Source: Natroniella acetigena (GTDB taxonomy: Bacteria > Bacillota > Halanaerobiia > Halobacteroidales > Halobacteroidaceae). Taken from it: a stretch of DNA of 42,324 nucleotides. The DNA is taken from contig NZ_JALKBX010000020.1 of NCBI RefSeq assembly GCF_023227745.1, positions 1 through 42,324 on the forward strand. The letters run 5' to 3'. The notes beneath the pieces are model-generated. The model was not told where the DNA came from and did not search any database. It saw nothing but the letters and a program-made list of their open reading frames with translations. Shown here one piece after another: positions 25,145 through 32,716 of this stretch; position 1 is the stretch's first letter; the number at the start of each line of letters is the position of its first letter. Position numbers and translations under genes: made by a program.

Positions 25145-25931
25145 GTTAAAGGAGTTATATTTCAGTAAATCAGCATTAGCTACCTATGAACAATGCCCGT
25201 TGAGGTTTAGACGTCGTTATCTTGATGGGCTCTATTGGGGTAGGGATTGGGGCATGGAGCAAGAAGAGAGGACAGTTATTGAACAAGGAATCTTATTCCA
25301 TGACTTAGCTAATAGGTATTATCGGCAGGGCAAGATGCTTGTTGATAAAGAGTTGCTGACAGATCAAATGGTAGAGTGGTTAGAAAGTTTGATTAATTAC
25401 AGACCTTATTTGGAGGGGGGAACTTTTCTACCTGAGCAAGAATTTAGAATTAATCAAGCAGGTTTAAGGATCCTGGCAAAATTTGATCTATTATATATTA
25501 CTCCGGAAGGGAAAGCAATCATTTATGAATGGAAGACTTCGCCCAAGCCCACTAAGCAGCTCTATAGGCGAAAGGCAATCCAGACTAAAGTCTATCGGTA
25601 TGTATTATGTAAAGCAGGTGGTAGTTATTCTCCAACAGGTTGTTGGAAGCCAGAGGATATTCAGATGATTTATTGGAACCCTCGCTTTAAAAAGGAGCAA
25701 GTGATCTCTTATACTGAGGAGCAGTTTAAGGATGATCAAGAGCTTTTAATTAGCAAGATCAAACAGATAGAAGAGACTAAAGAATTTATTGCGACCAGCG
25801 ATCAAGAGATCTGTGCTCGTTGTGAATATTCCCCAGTCTGTCATGGAGAACCAGCAATTGAATTAGAGGTTGAAGAAGAGGATTTAGATCTTGATTTTGA
25901 TTGGGAGAGTATTGATCAGTTTCAATTTTAG
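25131..25931 (+). CDS. RecB/AddB-type PD-(D/E)XK nuclease with an Fe-S site
   Basis: A 266-residue nuclease matching the C-terminal domain of AddB and Cas4-like enzymes. Catalytic motifs in order are His in GILFHDLANRYY (about 97), Asp in LAKFDLLYI (about 118), the EWK pair in YEWKTSPKPTKQ (about 133-135) and the QTKVYRY motif (about 150). Four cysteines, Cys22 (YEQCPLRF) and Cys228, Cys231 and Cys237 (CARCEYSPVC), fit a 4Fe-4S cluster. The tail is strongly acidic. As a separate polypeptide next to an AddB-like protein lacking this domain, it looks like the detached AddB nuclease. No cas1/cas2 genes are near, so Cas4 is less likely. recJ starts 28 bases downstream. Confidence 0.88.
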   Translation: MNRAKLKELYFSKSALATYEQCPLRFRRRYLDGLYWGRDWGMEQEERTVIEQGILFHDLANRYYRQGKMLVDKELLTDQMVEWLESLINYRPYLEGGTFLPEQEFRINQAGLRILAKFDLLYITPEGKAIIYEWKTSPKPTKQLYRRKAIQTKVYRYVLCKAGGSYSPTGCWKPEDIQMIYWNPRFKKEQVISYTEEQFKDDQELLISKIKQIEETKEFIATSDQEICARCEYSPVCHGEPAIELEVEEEDLDLDFDWESIDQFQF

Positions 25932-25959
25932 ATAATAAGTTGGATGGTGGTGGAATCGA

Positions 25960-28263
25960 ATGAAGATTACAGTTGATTATAAATCTGAACAGAATATTGA
26001 AGTACCTCAATTTTTAGTGGATAGGTTTAATGGTGATCAATTATTGGCTAGAATCTTTTATAATCGAGGATTGACTACACCCCAGAAATCAAAGGAGTTT
26101 TTGGATCCTCAATTTTATACGCCGACAGAGCCTGAGCAGTTTCCTAAGATTGAACAAGCTGTAACTATGATTTTAGAGGCTGTTGAAACTGGGCAAAAGA
26201 TCTCTGTCTATGGTGATTATGATGTTGATGGAGTAACAGCTACTACTATCTTAGTCAGTATGTTGACTGAATTAGAGGCACAGGTTAGCTATCATATTCC
26301 TGATCGCTTTACGGAAGGGTATGGGATCAATCAAAGTGTAATCAAAGATTTGGCTGATCGAGGTATTGATCTAATCATTACCTGTGACTGTGGAATTTCT
26401 AATCAGCAAGAGATAGCGTTAGCAAAGCAATTGGGGATGCAGGTGATTGTAACTGATCATCATCAATTGCCAGAAGAGTTACCAGCTGCTGATCTGATCT
26501 TATCTCCTAAGTTATTACCAGCAGATCATCAAGCGTATTATCTGCCTGGGGCAGGGATGGCTTATTTTTTAGCCTGGGCCGTCTTTGCTGAAGTAGGGCA
26601 AGAGGATCAAGCAGAAAGGTTGCTTGATTTAGCTGCCTTGGCTATAGTAGCAGATGTAGTTCCCTTACAGGATGAAAATCGTTACTTGTTACAACAGGGA
26701 CTTAATTCAGTGGCTACTACTGACTGGGTAGGGATAGAAGAGCTGTGTCAGTTATGTAATTTAGAGCCTTTTAATTTATCGGCAGAGGATATTGGATTTC
26801 AAATTGCTCCTAGAATCAATGCTACTGGTAGGATTCGGAATGCTAGAGAGGCAGTTGAGTTATTTTTGAGCTCTGAACCTGAAAGGGCCAAGCAACTGGC
26901 TGCTAAGTTGGATCAAATTAATGAGCAACGCAAAGAGATAAGTGCTGAGATGGAAGAGGAAGCCTTAAGTCTATTACCAGCAGAAGAAGCTTTAGAACCG
27001 ATCATTTTATATCAAGAGGATTGGCATCAGGGAATATTAGGGATAGTAGCAGGTAGATTATCTGAAAAGTTTGGGGTTCCTGCTTTATTAATGACCCTTA
27101 AAGAAGGGCAGGAGATAATCACTGGCTCGGCTCGTTCGATTCCCGGGCTTCATATCTATCACGCCTTACAAGAATGTGCTCATCTGTTAGAAGGTTTTGG
27201 AGGGCATGCAGGAGCGGCAGGTTTTTCCTTAACTAAGGATAAATTAGCTGATTTTAAGAAAGAATTGAGAGCAGTATTGAAGAAAAAAATAGCTACTGTA
27301 GGAGAGGTCAGAAAGATAGAGGTTGATGGTCAGTTATCATTTGATAGGATAGATTTAGATTTTTATAAGCAGTTACAGGAGTTGGCCCCTTTTGGAGAGC
27401 AGAATCCTAAGCCCCTTTTTTATAGTTCACAAGTTGAAGTTGTTTCAGCTAGACCATTTACAAGTGGGAGCAAGCATTTAAACTTATTATTGGATGATAG
27501 GACTGAGCGTATTTCAGCTGTTTGGTGGCGAGCTGATGAAGAGCTGTTAGGGGATAAAATAAATCTAGTCTATTCCTTGGATTTAGATACCTGGCGTGGA
27601 AGACGGGAGGTTCAATTGGTAATTAAGGAGGTTGTGGGTCAGCAAGGAGAGTTGAATCGAGAAGAGAAGAGGATCGATTATCAGATTAAAGATTATCGCA
27701 ACCATCCTGACCTTAAACAGCATGCTGTAAAGTTCAATGATCCAATTTATTATTATGAAGGATTAGAAGATTTAAATCTTACTAAATTAATTAATCGCTA
27801 TCAAACTGGAGAAGCAAGTACTTTAGTCTTACTTTCTTGTCCGCCTGAACTCAATATTTTAGAGGAGTTAATTATTAAATTTAAGCCCCAACAATTAATT
27901 CTGGGTTATTCTAACTCAGAATTAAGAACAGGGAAAGAGTTTTTGAATCTGCTCAGCAAATTGATAAAGTATATAATTGAAGAGAAATCAGGTAGGACTT
28001 CTATCTTTGAGCTAGCTGCTTTAACTAGCGAACGGGAAAGAACCGTGTTTTTGGCTCTAAAGCAGTTGAGGAATTTAGGTTATATAGATTTTGAGTTGAT
28101 CAATCCTAATAATATTTTGTTGAAGTATGCTGTTAAGGAGCAAAAGTTAGCTAAAGATAAGAAGAATGAAGCAAGATTAAAGGAGCTATTAAAAGAGACT
28201 AGGGCTTTTAAAAGGTATCTATTAGAGAAGGATGTGGAGCAATTGTATCAGTTGTTGAATTGA
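25960..28263 (+). CDS. recJ: Single-strand DNA exonuclease RecJ
   Basis: RecJ degrades single-stranded DNA 5' to 3' in recombination and repair. The DHH and DHHA1 parts are clear: YGDYDVDGVTATTIL (about residue 84), ITCDCGISN, VTDHHQLP, ADVVPL, INATGRI and, in the second domain, GFGGHAGAAGFSL (about 410). An OB-fold region follows (about 460-560). The last roughly 190 residues, with a winged-helix-looking segment (SIFELAALTSERERTVFLALKQLRNLGYID), are an extension found in Firmicute RecJ proteins. Length 767 aa. It lies 28 bases after the nuclease gene, so the whole run 20920-28263 may be one operon for DNA end processing. Confidence 0.95.
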   Translation: MKITVDYKSEQNIEVPQFLVDRFNGDQLLARIFYNRGLTTPQKSKEFLDPQFYTPTEPEQFPKIEQAVTMILEAVETGQKISVYGDYDVDGVTATTILVSMLTELEAQVSYHIPDRFTEGYGINQSVIKDLADRGIDLIITCDCGISNQQEIALAKQLGMQVIVTDHHQLPEELPAADLILSPKLLPADHQAYYLPGAGMAYFLAWAVFAEVGQEDQAERLLDLAALAIVADVVPLQDENRYLLQQGLNSVATTDWVGIEELCQLCNLEPFNLSAEDIGFQIAPRINATGRIRNAREAVELFLSSEPERAKQLAAKLDQINEQRKEISAEMEEEALSLLPAEEALEPIILYQEDWHQGILGIVAGRLSEKFGVPALLMTLKEGQEIITGSARSIPGLHIYHALQECAHLLEGFGGHAGAAGFSLTKDKLADFKKELRAVLKKKIATVGEVRKIEVDGQLSFDRIDLDFYKQLQELAPFGEQNPKPLFYSSQVEVVSARPFTSGSKHLNLLLDDRTERISAVWWRADEELLGDKINLVYSLDLDTWRGRREVQLVIKEVVGQQGELNREEKRIDYQIKDYRNHPDLKQHAVKFNDPIYYYEGLEDLNLTKLINRYQTGEASTLVLLSCPPELNILEELIIKFKPQQLILGYSNSELRTGKEFLNLLSKLIKYIIEEKSGRTSIFELAALTSERERTVFLALKQLRNLGYIDFELINPNNILLKYAVKEQKLAKDKKNEARLKELLKETRAFKRYLLEKDVEQLYQLLN

Positions 28264-28290
28264 TTAAGTGTCTGTGTCTGTAGATATAGT

Positions 28291-28334
28291 CTCTATGGTT
28301 TTCACGGAGAGTCTTGGTTTGTAAGACTCGTAGG
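28291..28334. repeat. Palindromic repeat, short copy 4 (inverted)
   Basis: TATGGTTTTCACGGA, then GAGTCTT (28309-28315) pairing with AAGACTC (28323-28329). This is the inverse of the unit at 1-40. Flanking TGTCTGTGTCTG and GTGTCAGTG fragments tie it to the MITE-like family at 13271. Confidence 0.65.
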
Positions 28335-28486
28335 ATCCGTGTCAGTGAAAGTATTAAAAGTATGGAGTTTTTTATGTGAAAGAGAAACTTAATTACAATA
28401 TAGCTATATAATAATCTATTCAGTCATCGATTAGCTTGTGTTTAGAGATAACTAATTTGATAGAAAATAATTTTTATCTAAATATC

Positions 28487-28515
28487 TTCAAATATCTAAG
28501 ATAATGTGATATACT
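28487..28515 (+). promoter_or_regulatory. Promoter candidate ahead of the HEARO-like RNA
   Basis: TTCAAA (28487-28492), 17 bases and TATACT (28510-28515). A start near 28522 would place about 24 bases of flanking sequence before the RNA scaffold. That is where the guide of an IscB-type omega RNA lies. Confidence 0.5.
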
Positions 28516-28545
28516 AATTGTAGTACAAGGTTAGAAAATAGTAAT

Positions 28546-28891
28546 GTCAACTCATCCCTTCGTGTAAACCACAGTGGGTTTGACCCCTTGTAGTGAAACA
28601 TTGACAGGCTTTGCCTGTCAATTAACGCACAAGTGAATATTTGGGGTTACACTAACTAGTCCTTTAGTGTGTAAAATATTCAAGGTAAAGGATTAATCTA
28701 TTCTTGAACCTATTTAGGCTAGGGATAATGGTGCTGTGGACTCACCATTGCGAATAAGGTCTGCCTGTTTTCAGGTGCAAATACTTAATTGACACACTTC
28801 GCATAAACTCACCTAGTAGCATACCCATTTCGGAGTATGTGAAGTAGTGAGAAGCTCCATCTAAATTTTTAATTTAAGTGGAGAGGTTCAC
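28546..28891 (+). ncRNA. Stand-alone HEARO / IscB-type omega RNA in an IS200/IS605-like element
   Basis: About 346 bases of highly structured, non-coding sequence. Successive hairpins are CCACAGTGGG-type, TTGACAGGC-TTT-GCCTGTCAA (28591-28611 region), GTTACACTAAC...TTAGTGTGTAA, ATGGTG...CACCAT, CTGCCTG-TTTTCAGG and CATACCC-ATTTCGG-AGTATG. The end reads GAAGCTCCA...TGGAG-AGGTTCAC, the right-end hairpin and GTTCAC finish typical of IS200/IS605 elements. The pattern CACAAGTGAATATTTGGGG...AAAATATTCAAGG agrees with my memory of the HEARO RNA family that guides IscB nucleases. No iscB or transposase gene accompanies it. Borders are estimates. Confidence 0.72.
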
Positions 28892-28911
28892 TTAGCTGAT
28901 TATTTTTTTAA

Positions 28912-28993
28912 AAAATTTATATATTTTTTGAAGGTATTATCAGAACTTTATCTAATAACGTATATGGGACAAGAATTATTTGAGTGGATTATA
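28912..28993. repeat. Duplicated leader block, copy 1
   Basis: Starts AAAATTTATATATTTTTTG and runs through ATCTAATAACGTATATG to TTATTTGAGTGGATTATA. It matches 29392-29473 with few changes, 480 bases apart. It follows 20 bases after the HEARO-like element. Confidence 0.8.
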
Positions 28994-29055
28994 GATTTTG
29001 GACGTAGAAACTGATGGGCTTGCCCCCAGGATGTAAGTGCTGTTTTAAAAATAAT

Positions 29056-29084
29056 TCGACATTATTATCAAAACATGATATACT
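29056..29084 (+). promoter_or_regulatory. Promoter candidate for cooC / acs cluster
   Basis: TCGACA (29056-29061), 17 bases and TATACT (29079-29084). The same GATATACTAA core is found at 28509. A transcript from here would have a leader of about 440 bases before cooC. Confidence 0.5.
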
Positions 29085-29391
29085 AAAAACAGTTAAGGTA
29101 AATCTTTTTACACACACGCAAAGTCTGACGTGATAAATCCACCAATTACTAGTTTGTGTTTAGAGATAATTAATTTGCTGCAAAAAGAAAAAAGAATAAG
29201 AAGTTCATAAATTATGTTATATAGAGTTGCACTTGCTAAAAAATATGATTTAATTATCAATTATTGCTTACTAAGTTGTAATTTATTGCAGGGAGGATTT
29301 CTTCCGTATATTGTGAAAATAATTACTAAGAAATTTATAATAATTCAAGGGAAGTATTATTTTTAGTAGACATCTAAATTTATCATATTTT

Positions 29392-29473
29392 AAAATTTAT
29401 ATATTTTTTTGAAGGTATTACCATGATTTTATCTAATAACGTATATGAGGTAAGAATTATTTGAGTGGATTAT
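29392..29473. repeat. Duplicated leader block, copy 2
   Basis: The second copy of 28912-28993, ending about 60 bases ahead of cooC. Changes between the copies cluster at TTATCAGAAC/TTACCATGAT and GGGACAAG/GAGGTAAG. Confidence 0.8.
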
Positions 29474-29534
29474 AAAAAAAAAATTTAGTTATATTTGGAT
29501 TTGTTTTATATTGAAAGAGGGGGGGGCAAAGTAG

Positions 29535-30311
29535 ATGAAAATAGCTATTTCAGGAAAAGGTGGAGTAGGAAAAACAACAATTACAGCAACTCTAAGTAAG
29601 ATGTTCTCTCAAAATGATTATCATATTTTTGCTGTAGATGCTGATCCAGATGCTAACTTAGCTACTACTTTAGGAATTCCAGAAGAAGAAGTAGAGAAAT
29701 TAAAACCACTAGCGGAGTTAGAAGAGGTGATTGAAGAGAAGAATGCTGGTGGAGGTGCTTTTATTAGTTTAACCCCTGATGTTGATGATATATTAGATGA
29801 TTATGCATATAATTTAAATAACATTAAATTTTTGAGGATGGGTGAGATTAAACAAGGTGGTGCCGGTTGTTACTGTAAGGAAAATTCATTTTTGCGTTCT
29901 ATAGTTGAATCATTATTAACTAATAAAGAAGAAGTTGTAATTTTGGATATGGGAGCAGGTATTGAGCATTTAAGTAGAGGAACAGCTCAAGCTGTTGACC
30001 TGTTAATAATTGTGATTGAGGGCAGTCAGGTCAGTATTGAGACTGCTCAAACCGTCAAGAAGATGGCAGTTGAGTTAGGAATTCCTGCGGTTAAGATTAT
30101 AGCTAATAAAGTTTTTGGTCAAGAAGCTGAAGAGTTAATTAGAGATAATTTTTCTGCTGAGGAGCTCTTGGGTTTTATTCCTTTTAGTCAAGATGTAGTT
30201 GCTTCTGCGATGACAAAAGGAGATAGTGAAAAGTTATATCAGGCTTTAAAGCCTGATATGGAAACTATCTATAAGAATCTTGGATATTCTCAACTAAAAG
30301 AAAATATTTAG
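29535..30311 (+). CDS. cooC: CO dehydrogenase nickel-insertion ATPase CooC
   Basis: A MinD/NifH-like P-loop ATPase that helps load nickel into CO dehydrogenase. The deviant Walker A KGGVGKTT lies at residues 8-15, DADPDANLATTLGI at about 35-48, and the metal-binding CYC motif at Cys112 and Cys114 (GAGCYCKENSFLR). The signature ILDMGAGIEHLSRGTA is at about 135-150. The length (258 aa) is normal. It opens the acs cluster, with a GAGGGGGGGG site before ATG 29535. A second paralogue (acsF) lies in the same cluster at 38425. The stop is followed by a spacer that holds a duplicated piece of the cooS start. Confidence 0.93.
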   Translation: MKIAISGKGGVGKTTITATLSKMFSQNDYHIFAVDADPDANLATTLGIPEEEVEKLKPLAELEEVIEEKNAGGGAFISLTPDVDDILDDYAYNLNNIKFLRMGEIKQGGAGCYCKENSFLRSIVESLLTNKEEVVILDMGAGIEHLSRGTAQAVDLLIIVIEGSQVSIETAQTVKKMAVELGIPAVKIIANKVFGQEAEELIRDNFSAEELLGFIPFSQDVVASAMTKGDSEKLYQALKPDMETIYKNLGYSQLKENI

Positions 30312-30637
30312 TCGTAGGATGCTTTGCAACTATTAATGGGTCTATTGTACACCAATCTTTTGAAGGGGGGTGGCAGATAAATAGAAGTAGCTAGTTCAGT
30401 TATCTTCTAGAAATAATGTAAAAGTAAGATTTTCATTCTTCTAAGACATTTCACAAATTAAATGGTGAGGTTGAAAAGAAGAGTTTTGAGGATAGGATTA
30501 TTGATCCAACGAGTGAAGAGATACTGTAAGTAGCAGATAAATAGAGAGAGCTAGTCAGTTATCTTCTAGAAATAATGTAAAAGTAAGATTTTCATTCTTC
30601 TAAGACATTTCACAAATTAAATGAGGGGGTTGAAAAG
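30312..30637. other. cooC-cooS spacer made mostly of a tandem duplication
   Basis: After a 29-base segment shared with 12282-12310, the spacer consists of two tandem copies of a unit of about 160 bases. The second copy runs into the real cooS gene. No separate gene or clear terminator is seen. Confidence 0.75.
30373..30532 (+). pseudogene. Tandem duplicate of the cooS leader and first 18 codons, dead
   Basis: This unit repeats 30533-30691. The leader part (TCAGTTATCTTCTAGAAATAATG onward, about 75 bases) is identical in both copies. The coding part has changed: the start ATG is AAG (30479-30481) and the CAA codon at cooS position 17 is TAA. In total about 14 differences were counted. Relics of SFEDRVIDPASEEML are still readable as SFEDRIIDPTSEEIL. 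The ribosome site is also altered (GGTGAGG instead of GAGGGGG). It looks like a slippage or unequal-crossover product that decayed only in its coding part. Confidence 0.85.
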
Positions 30638-32572
30638 ATGAGTTTTGAGGATAGAGTTATTGATCCAGCAAGTGAAGAGATGCTGCAAATAGCAGAAGAA
30701 AAGGGGCATGAAAGTTGTTTTTCTCGCTATGAAGATATGACACCACAATGTGGTTTTGGTGCTGCTGGAGTCTGTTGTACTATATGTTTACAAGGTCCTT
30801 GTCGAGTTAATCCATCTGACAATGGAAAAGGTAATCAAGAAGCAATCTGTGGAGCTAGGGATTATACAATAGTAGCACGTAATTTAGTGCGAACAATTGC
30901 TGGTGGTGCCGCTAATCACTCAGGTCACGCGCGACATGTTGCAGAGGTATTAAGAGAGGTGGCTTCAGGTAAGGCAGAGGATTATGAAATTAAAGATGAA
31001 GCCAAGTTAAAGAATATGGCTACTGCACTCGGAATAGAGATTGAAGGAAGAGAGACTAATGAGATAGTTAAAGAGGTAGCTGAGGAAGCAATTAGTAACT
31101 TTATCGGTTATCATGGAGAAGAAGTTAGCTGGCTAAAGACAGCGATACCTGAAAGCCGTTACAATCTTTTAAATGACTGTGATGTTATTCCACAAGGTAT
31201 TAATGATGTTATCGCTGATTCAATGCATAGAACTGCTATGGGAGTAGATAGTGATCCATTAAATTTAATCTTTGGTGGTTTGGAAACAGCATTGAGTGAC
31301 TTTACAGGTTGTGCAATGGGAACTGATTTATCAGATATCTTATTTGGTACTCCAGAGTTGGTCGAATCTGAAGCTAATCTAGGTGTACTCGAGGAAGATG
31401 CAGTCAACCTAGTAGTGCATGGTCACGATCCATTATTAAGTGAAAAGGTAGTAGAAGCAGCTAAACGTTTAGAAGATGAAGCTAAAGCTGCTGGAGCTGA
31501 GAAAGGAATCAAGATTTCAGGAATCTGTTGTACTGGAAATGAGCTTTTAATGAGACAAGGTGTTTCGTTAGCAGCTAACTATACTAGTCAGGAGTTAGCA
31601 ATTATGACCGGTGCTGTAGATGCTATGGTAGTTGATGTTCAGTGTCTAATGCCTTCTTTACAAGAGATATCAAGATGTTATCATACTGAAATCATTACAA
31701 CTATGGAGATATCTAAAATTACAGGAGCTAAGCATATTCAATTTAATGATGCAACTGCCGGTGCTGATGCAGATACCATTGTTAAAACAGCAATTGAAGC
31801 TTTCAAGAAGAGGAATGCAGAGGTTAATATTCCAGACTATAAAAGTAAGCTAATGGCTGGATTTAGTGTGGAGCAAATTGTAGCAGTTTTAGAGAAGGTT
31901 AATGCTGATGACCCATTAAGTGTAGTTACGGATGCTTTAGCAAGTGGAGATATTAGAGGAATTGCTTTATTTGCTGGTTGTAATAATGTAAAGACTAAAC
32001 AAGATCAAAACCATCTTAAAATAGCTAAAGAGTTAGTTAAGAATGATGTATTATGTGTAGCCACTGGTTGTGCAGCTAACTCTCTTGGTAAGCATGGGCT
32101 TATGATTCCAGAAGCTGTAGAAGAATATGCAGGAGAAGGGCTTAAGAAGTTTATTGGTCAACTTAGTGATGCTGCAGGAGTAGAGTTACCATTAGTATGG
32201 CATATGGGTTCTTGTGTTGATAACTCTAGAGCAGTTAAGTTGGCAACAGCATTAGCTGATTATACAGGTTTGGATCTTGGTGAATTACCGGTAGTTGCTA
32301 CTGCACCAGAGGCAATGCATGAAAAGGCTGTATCAATCGGTTCATGGGCAGTGACATTAGGATTACCGACTCACGTAGGAGTAGTACCTCCAGTAACTGG
32401 TAGTACTTTGGTAACGGATGTAGCTACCAATATAGCAGAGGATGTATTTGGAGGTCATTTTATAGTCGAAACAGATCCAGAAGCTGCTGCTGAAAAATTA
32501 ATAGATAAGATTGATCAAAGAAACTGGATGTTAGAGATGAAAGCTAAGGCGAAAGAAAAAGTAGAAGGTTAA
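30638..32572 (+). CDS. acsA: Ni-Fe carbon monoxide dehydrogenase catalytic subunit (AcsA/CooS)
   Basis: The enzyme reduces CO2 to CO for acetyl-CoA synthesis, or oxidises CO. Near the N-terminus, Cys38 and Cys46 fit the D-cluster, and Cys47, Cys50, Cys55 and Cys71 (CCTICLQGPC...C) fit the B-cluster. C-cluster ligands can be placed in VHGHDPLL (His), GICCTGNELLMR, VDVQCLMPS, LFAGCNNV, CVATGCAANS and WHMGSCVDNSRA, so the Ni-Fe-S site looks complete. Length 644 aa. Gene order with acsB downstream marks it as the acetyl-CoA-synthase partner rather than a lone CODH. GAGGGGG stands before ATG 30638, inside the second copy of the tandem duplication. Confidence 0.96.
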   Translation: MSFEDRVIDPASEEMLQIAEEKGHESCFSRYEDMTPQCGFGAAGVCCTICLQGPCRVNPSDNGKGNQEAICGARDYTIVARNLVRTIAGGAANHSGHARHVAEVLREVASGKAEDYEIKDEAKLKNMATALGIEIEGRETNEIVKEVAEEAISNFIGYHGEEVSWLKTAIPESRYNLLNDCDVIPQGINDVIADSMHRTAMGVDSDPLNLIFGGLETALSDFTGCAMGTDLSDILFGTPELVESEANLGVLEEDAVNLVVHGHDPLLSEKVVEAAKRLEDEAKAAGAEKGIKISGICCTGNELLMRQGVSLAANYTSQELAIMTGAVDAMVVDVQCLMPSLQEISRCYHTEIITTMEISKITGAKHIQFNDATAGADADTIVKTAIEAFKKRNAEVNIPDYKSKLMAGFSVEQIVAVLEKVNADDPLSVVTDALASGDIRGIALFAGCNNVKTKQDQNHLKIAKELVKNDVLCVATGCAANSLGKHGLMIPEAVEEYAGEGLKKFIGQLSDAAGVELPLVWHMGSCVDNSRAVKLATALADYTGLDLGELPVVATAPEAMHEKAVSIGSWAVTLGLPTHVGVVPPVTGSTLVTDVATNIAEDVFGGHFIVETDPEAAAEKLIDKIDQRNWMLEMKAKAKEKVEG

Positions 32573-32635
32573 ATTAGATAAAATAAAACAAGAAAAGAAT
32601 GATTTATCATTGAGGGTATAGGTAACTAAGGTGTG

Positions 32636-32664
32636 TTGATTAATTAAATGTAAGGTTATATAAT
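32636..32664 (+). promoter_or_regulatory. Promoter candidate before acsB
   Basis: TTGATT (32636-32641), 17 bases and TATAAT (32659-32664) lie between acsA and acsB, about 50 bases ahead of the acsB start. It would allow acsB to be made independently of the upstream genes. Confidence 0.5.
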
Positions 32665-32716
32665 TACGAATACGAAATTTACGAGATTATTAAGGTTAAG
32701 ATAAGGAGGGTTAAAA

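Larger units (their letters stand above)
28264..29534. other. Long gene-free leader of the acs cluster
   Basis: About 1.27 kb without a coding gene. It contains the inverted palindromic repeat (28291-28334), a promoter (28487-28515), the HEARO-like RNA element (28546-28891) and two copies of an 82-base leader block (28912-28993 and 29392-29473). A second promoter is at 29056-29084, and two copies of a 28-base segment (28431-28458, 29150-29177) are present. A short GC-richer patch, GATGGGCTTGCCCCCAG, lies near 29013-29029. The rest is very AT-rich. Confidence 0.7.

Noticed and set aside
25131-25931. Cas4 call for the Fe-S nuclease
   Set aside because: No cas1, cas2 or array nearby; tight coupling to AddB-like and UvrD-like genes fits an AddB-type nuclease better.
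28912-28993. Resemblance of the ATAACGTATATGG part to a purine riboswitch
   Set aside because: The conserved second and third junction segments and the matching loops are absent, and the gene downstream is unrelated to purines.
28264-29534. Possible CRISPR array from repeated blocks upstream of cooC
   Set aside because: Repeats occur only twice, have unequal spacing and length, and no cas genes are present.
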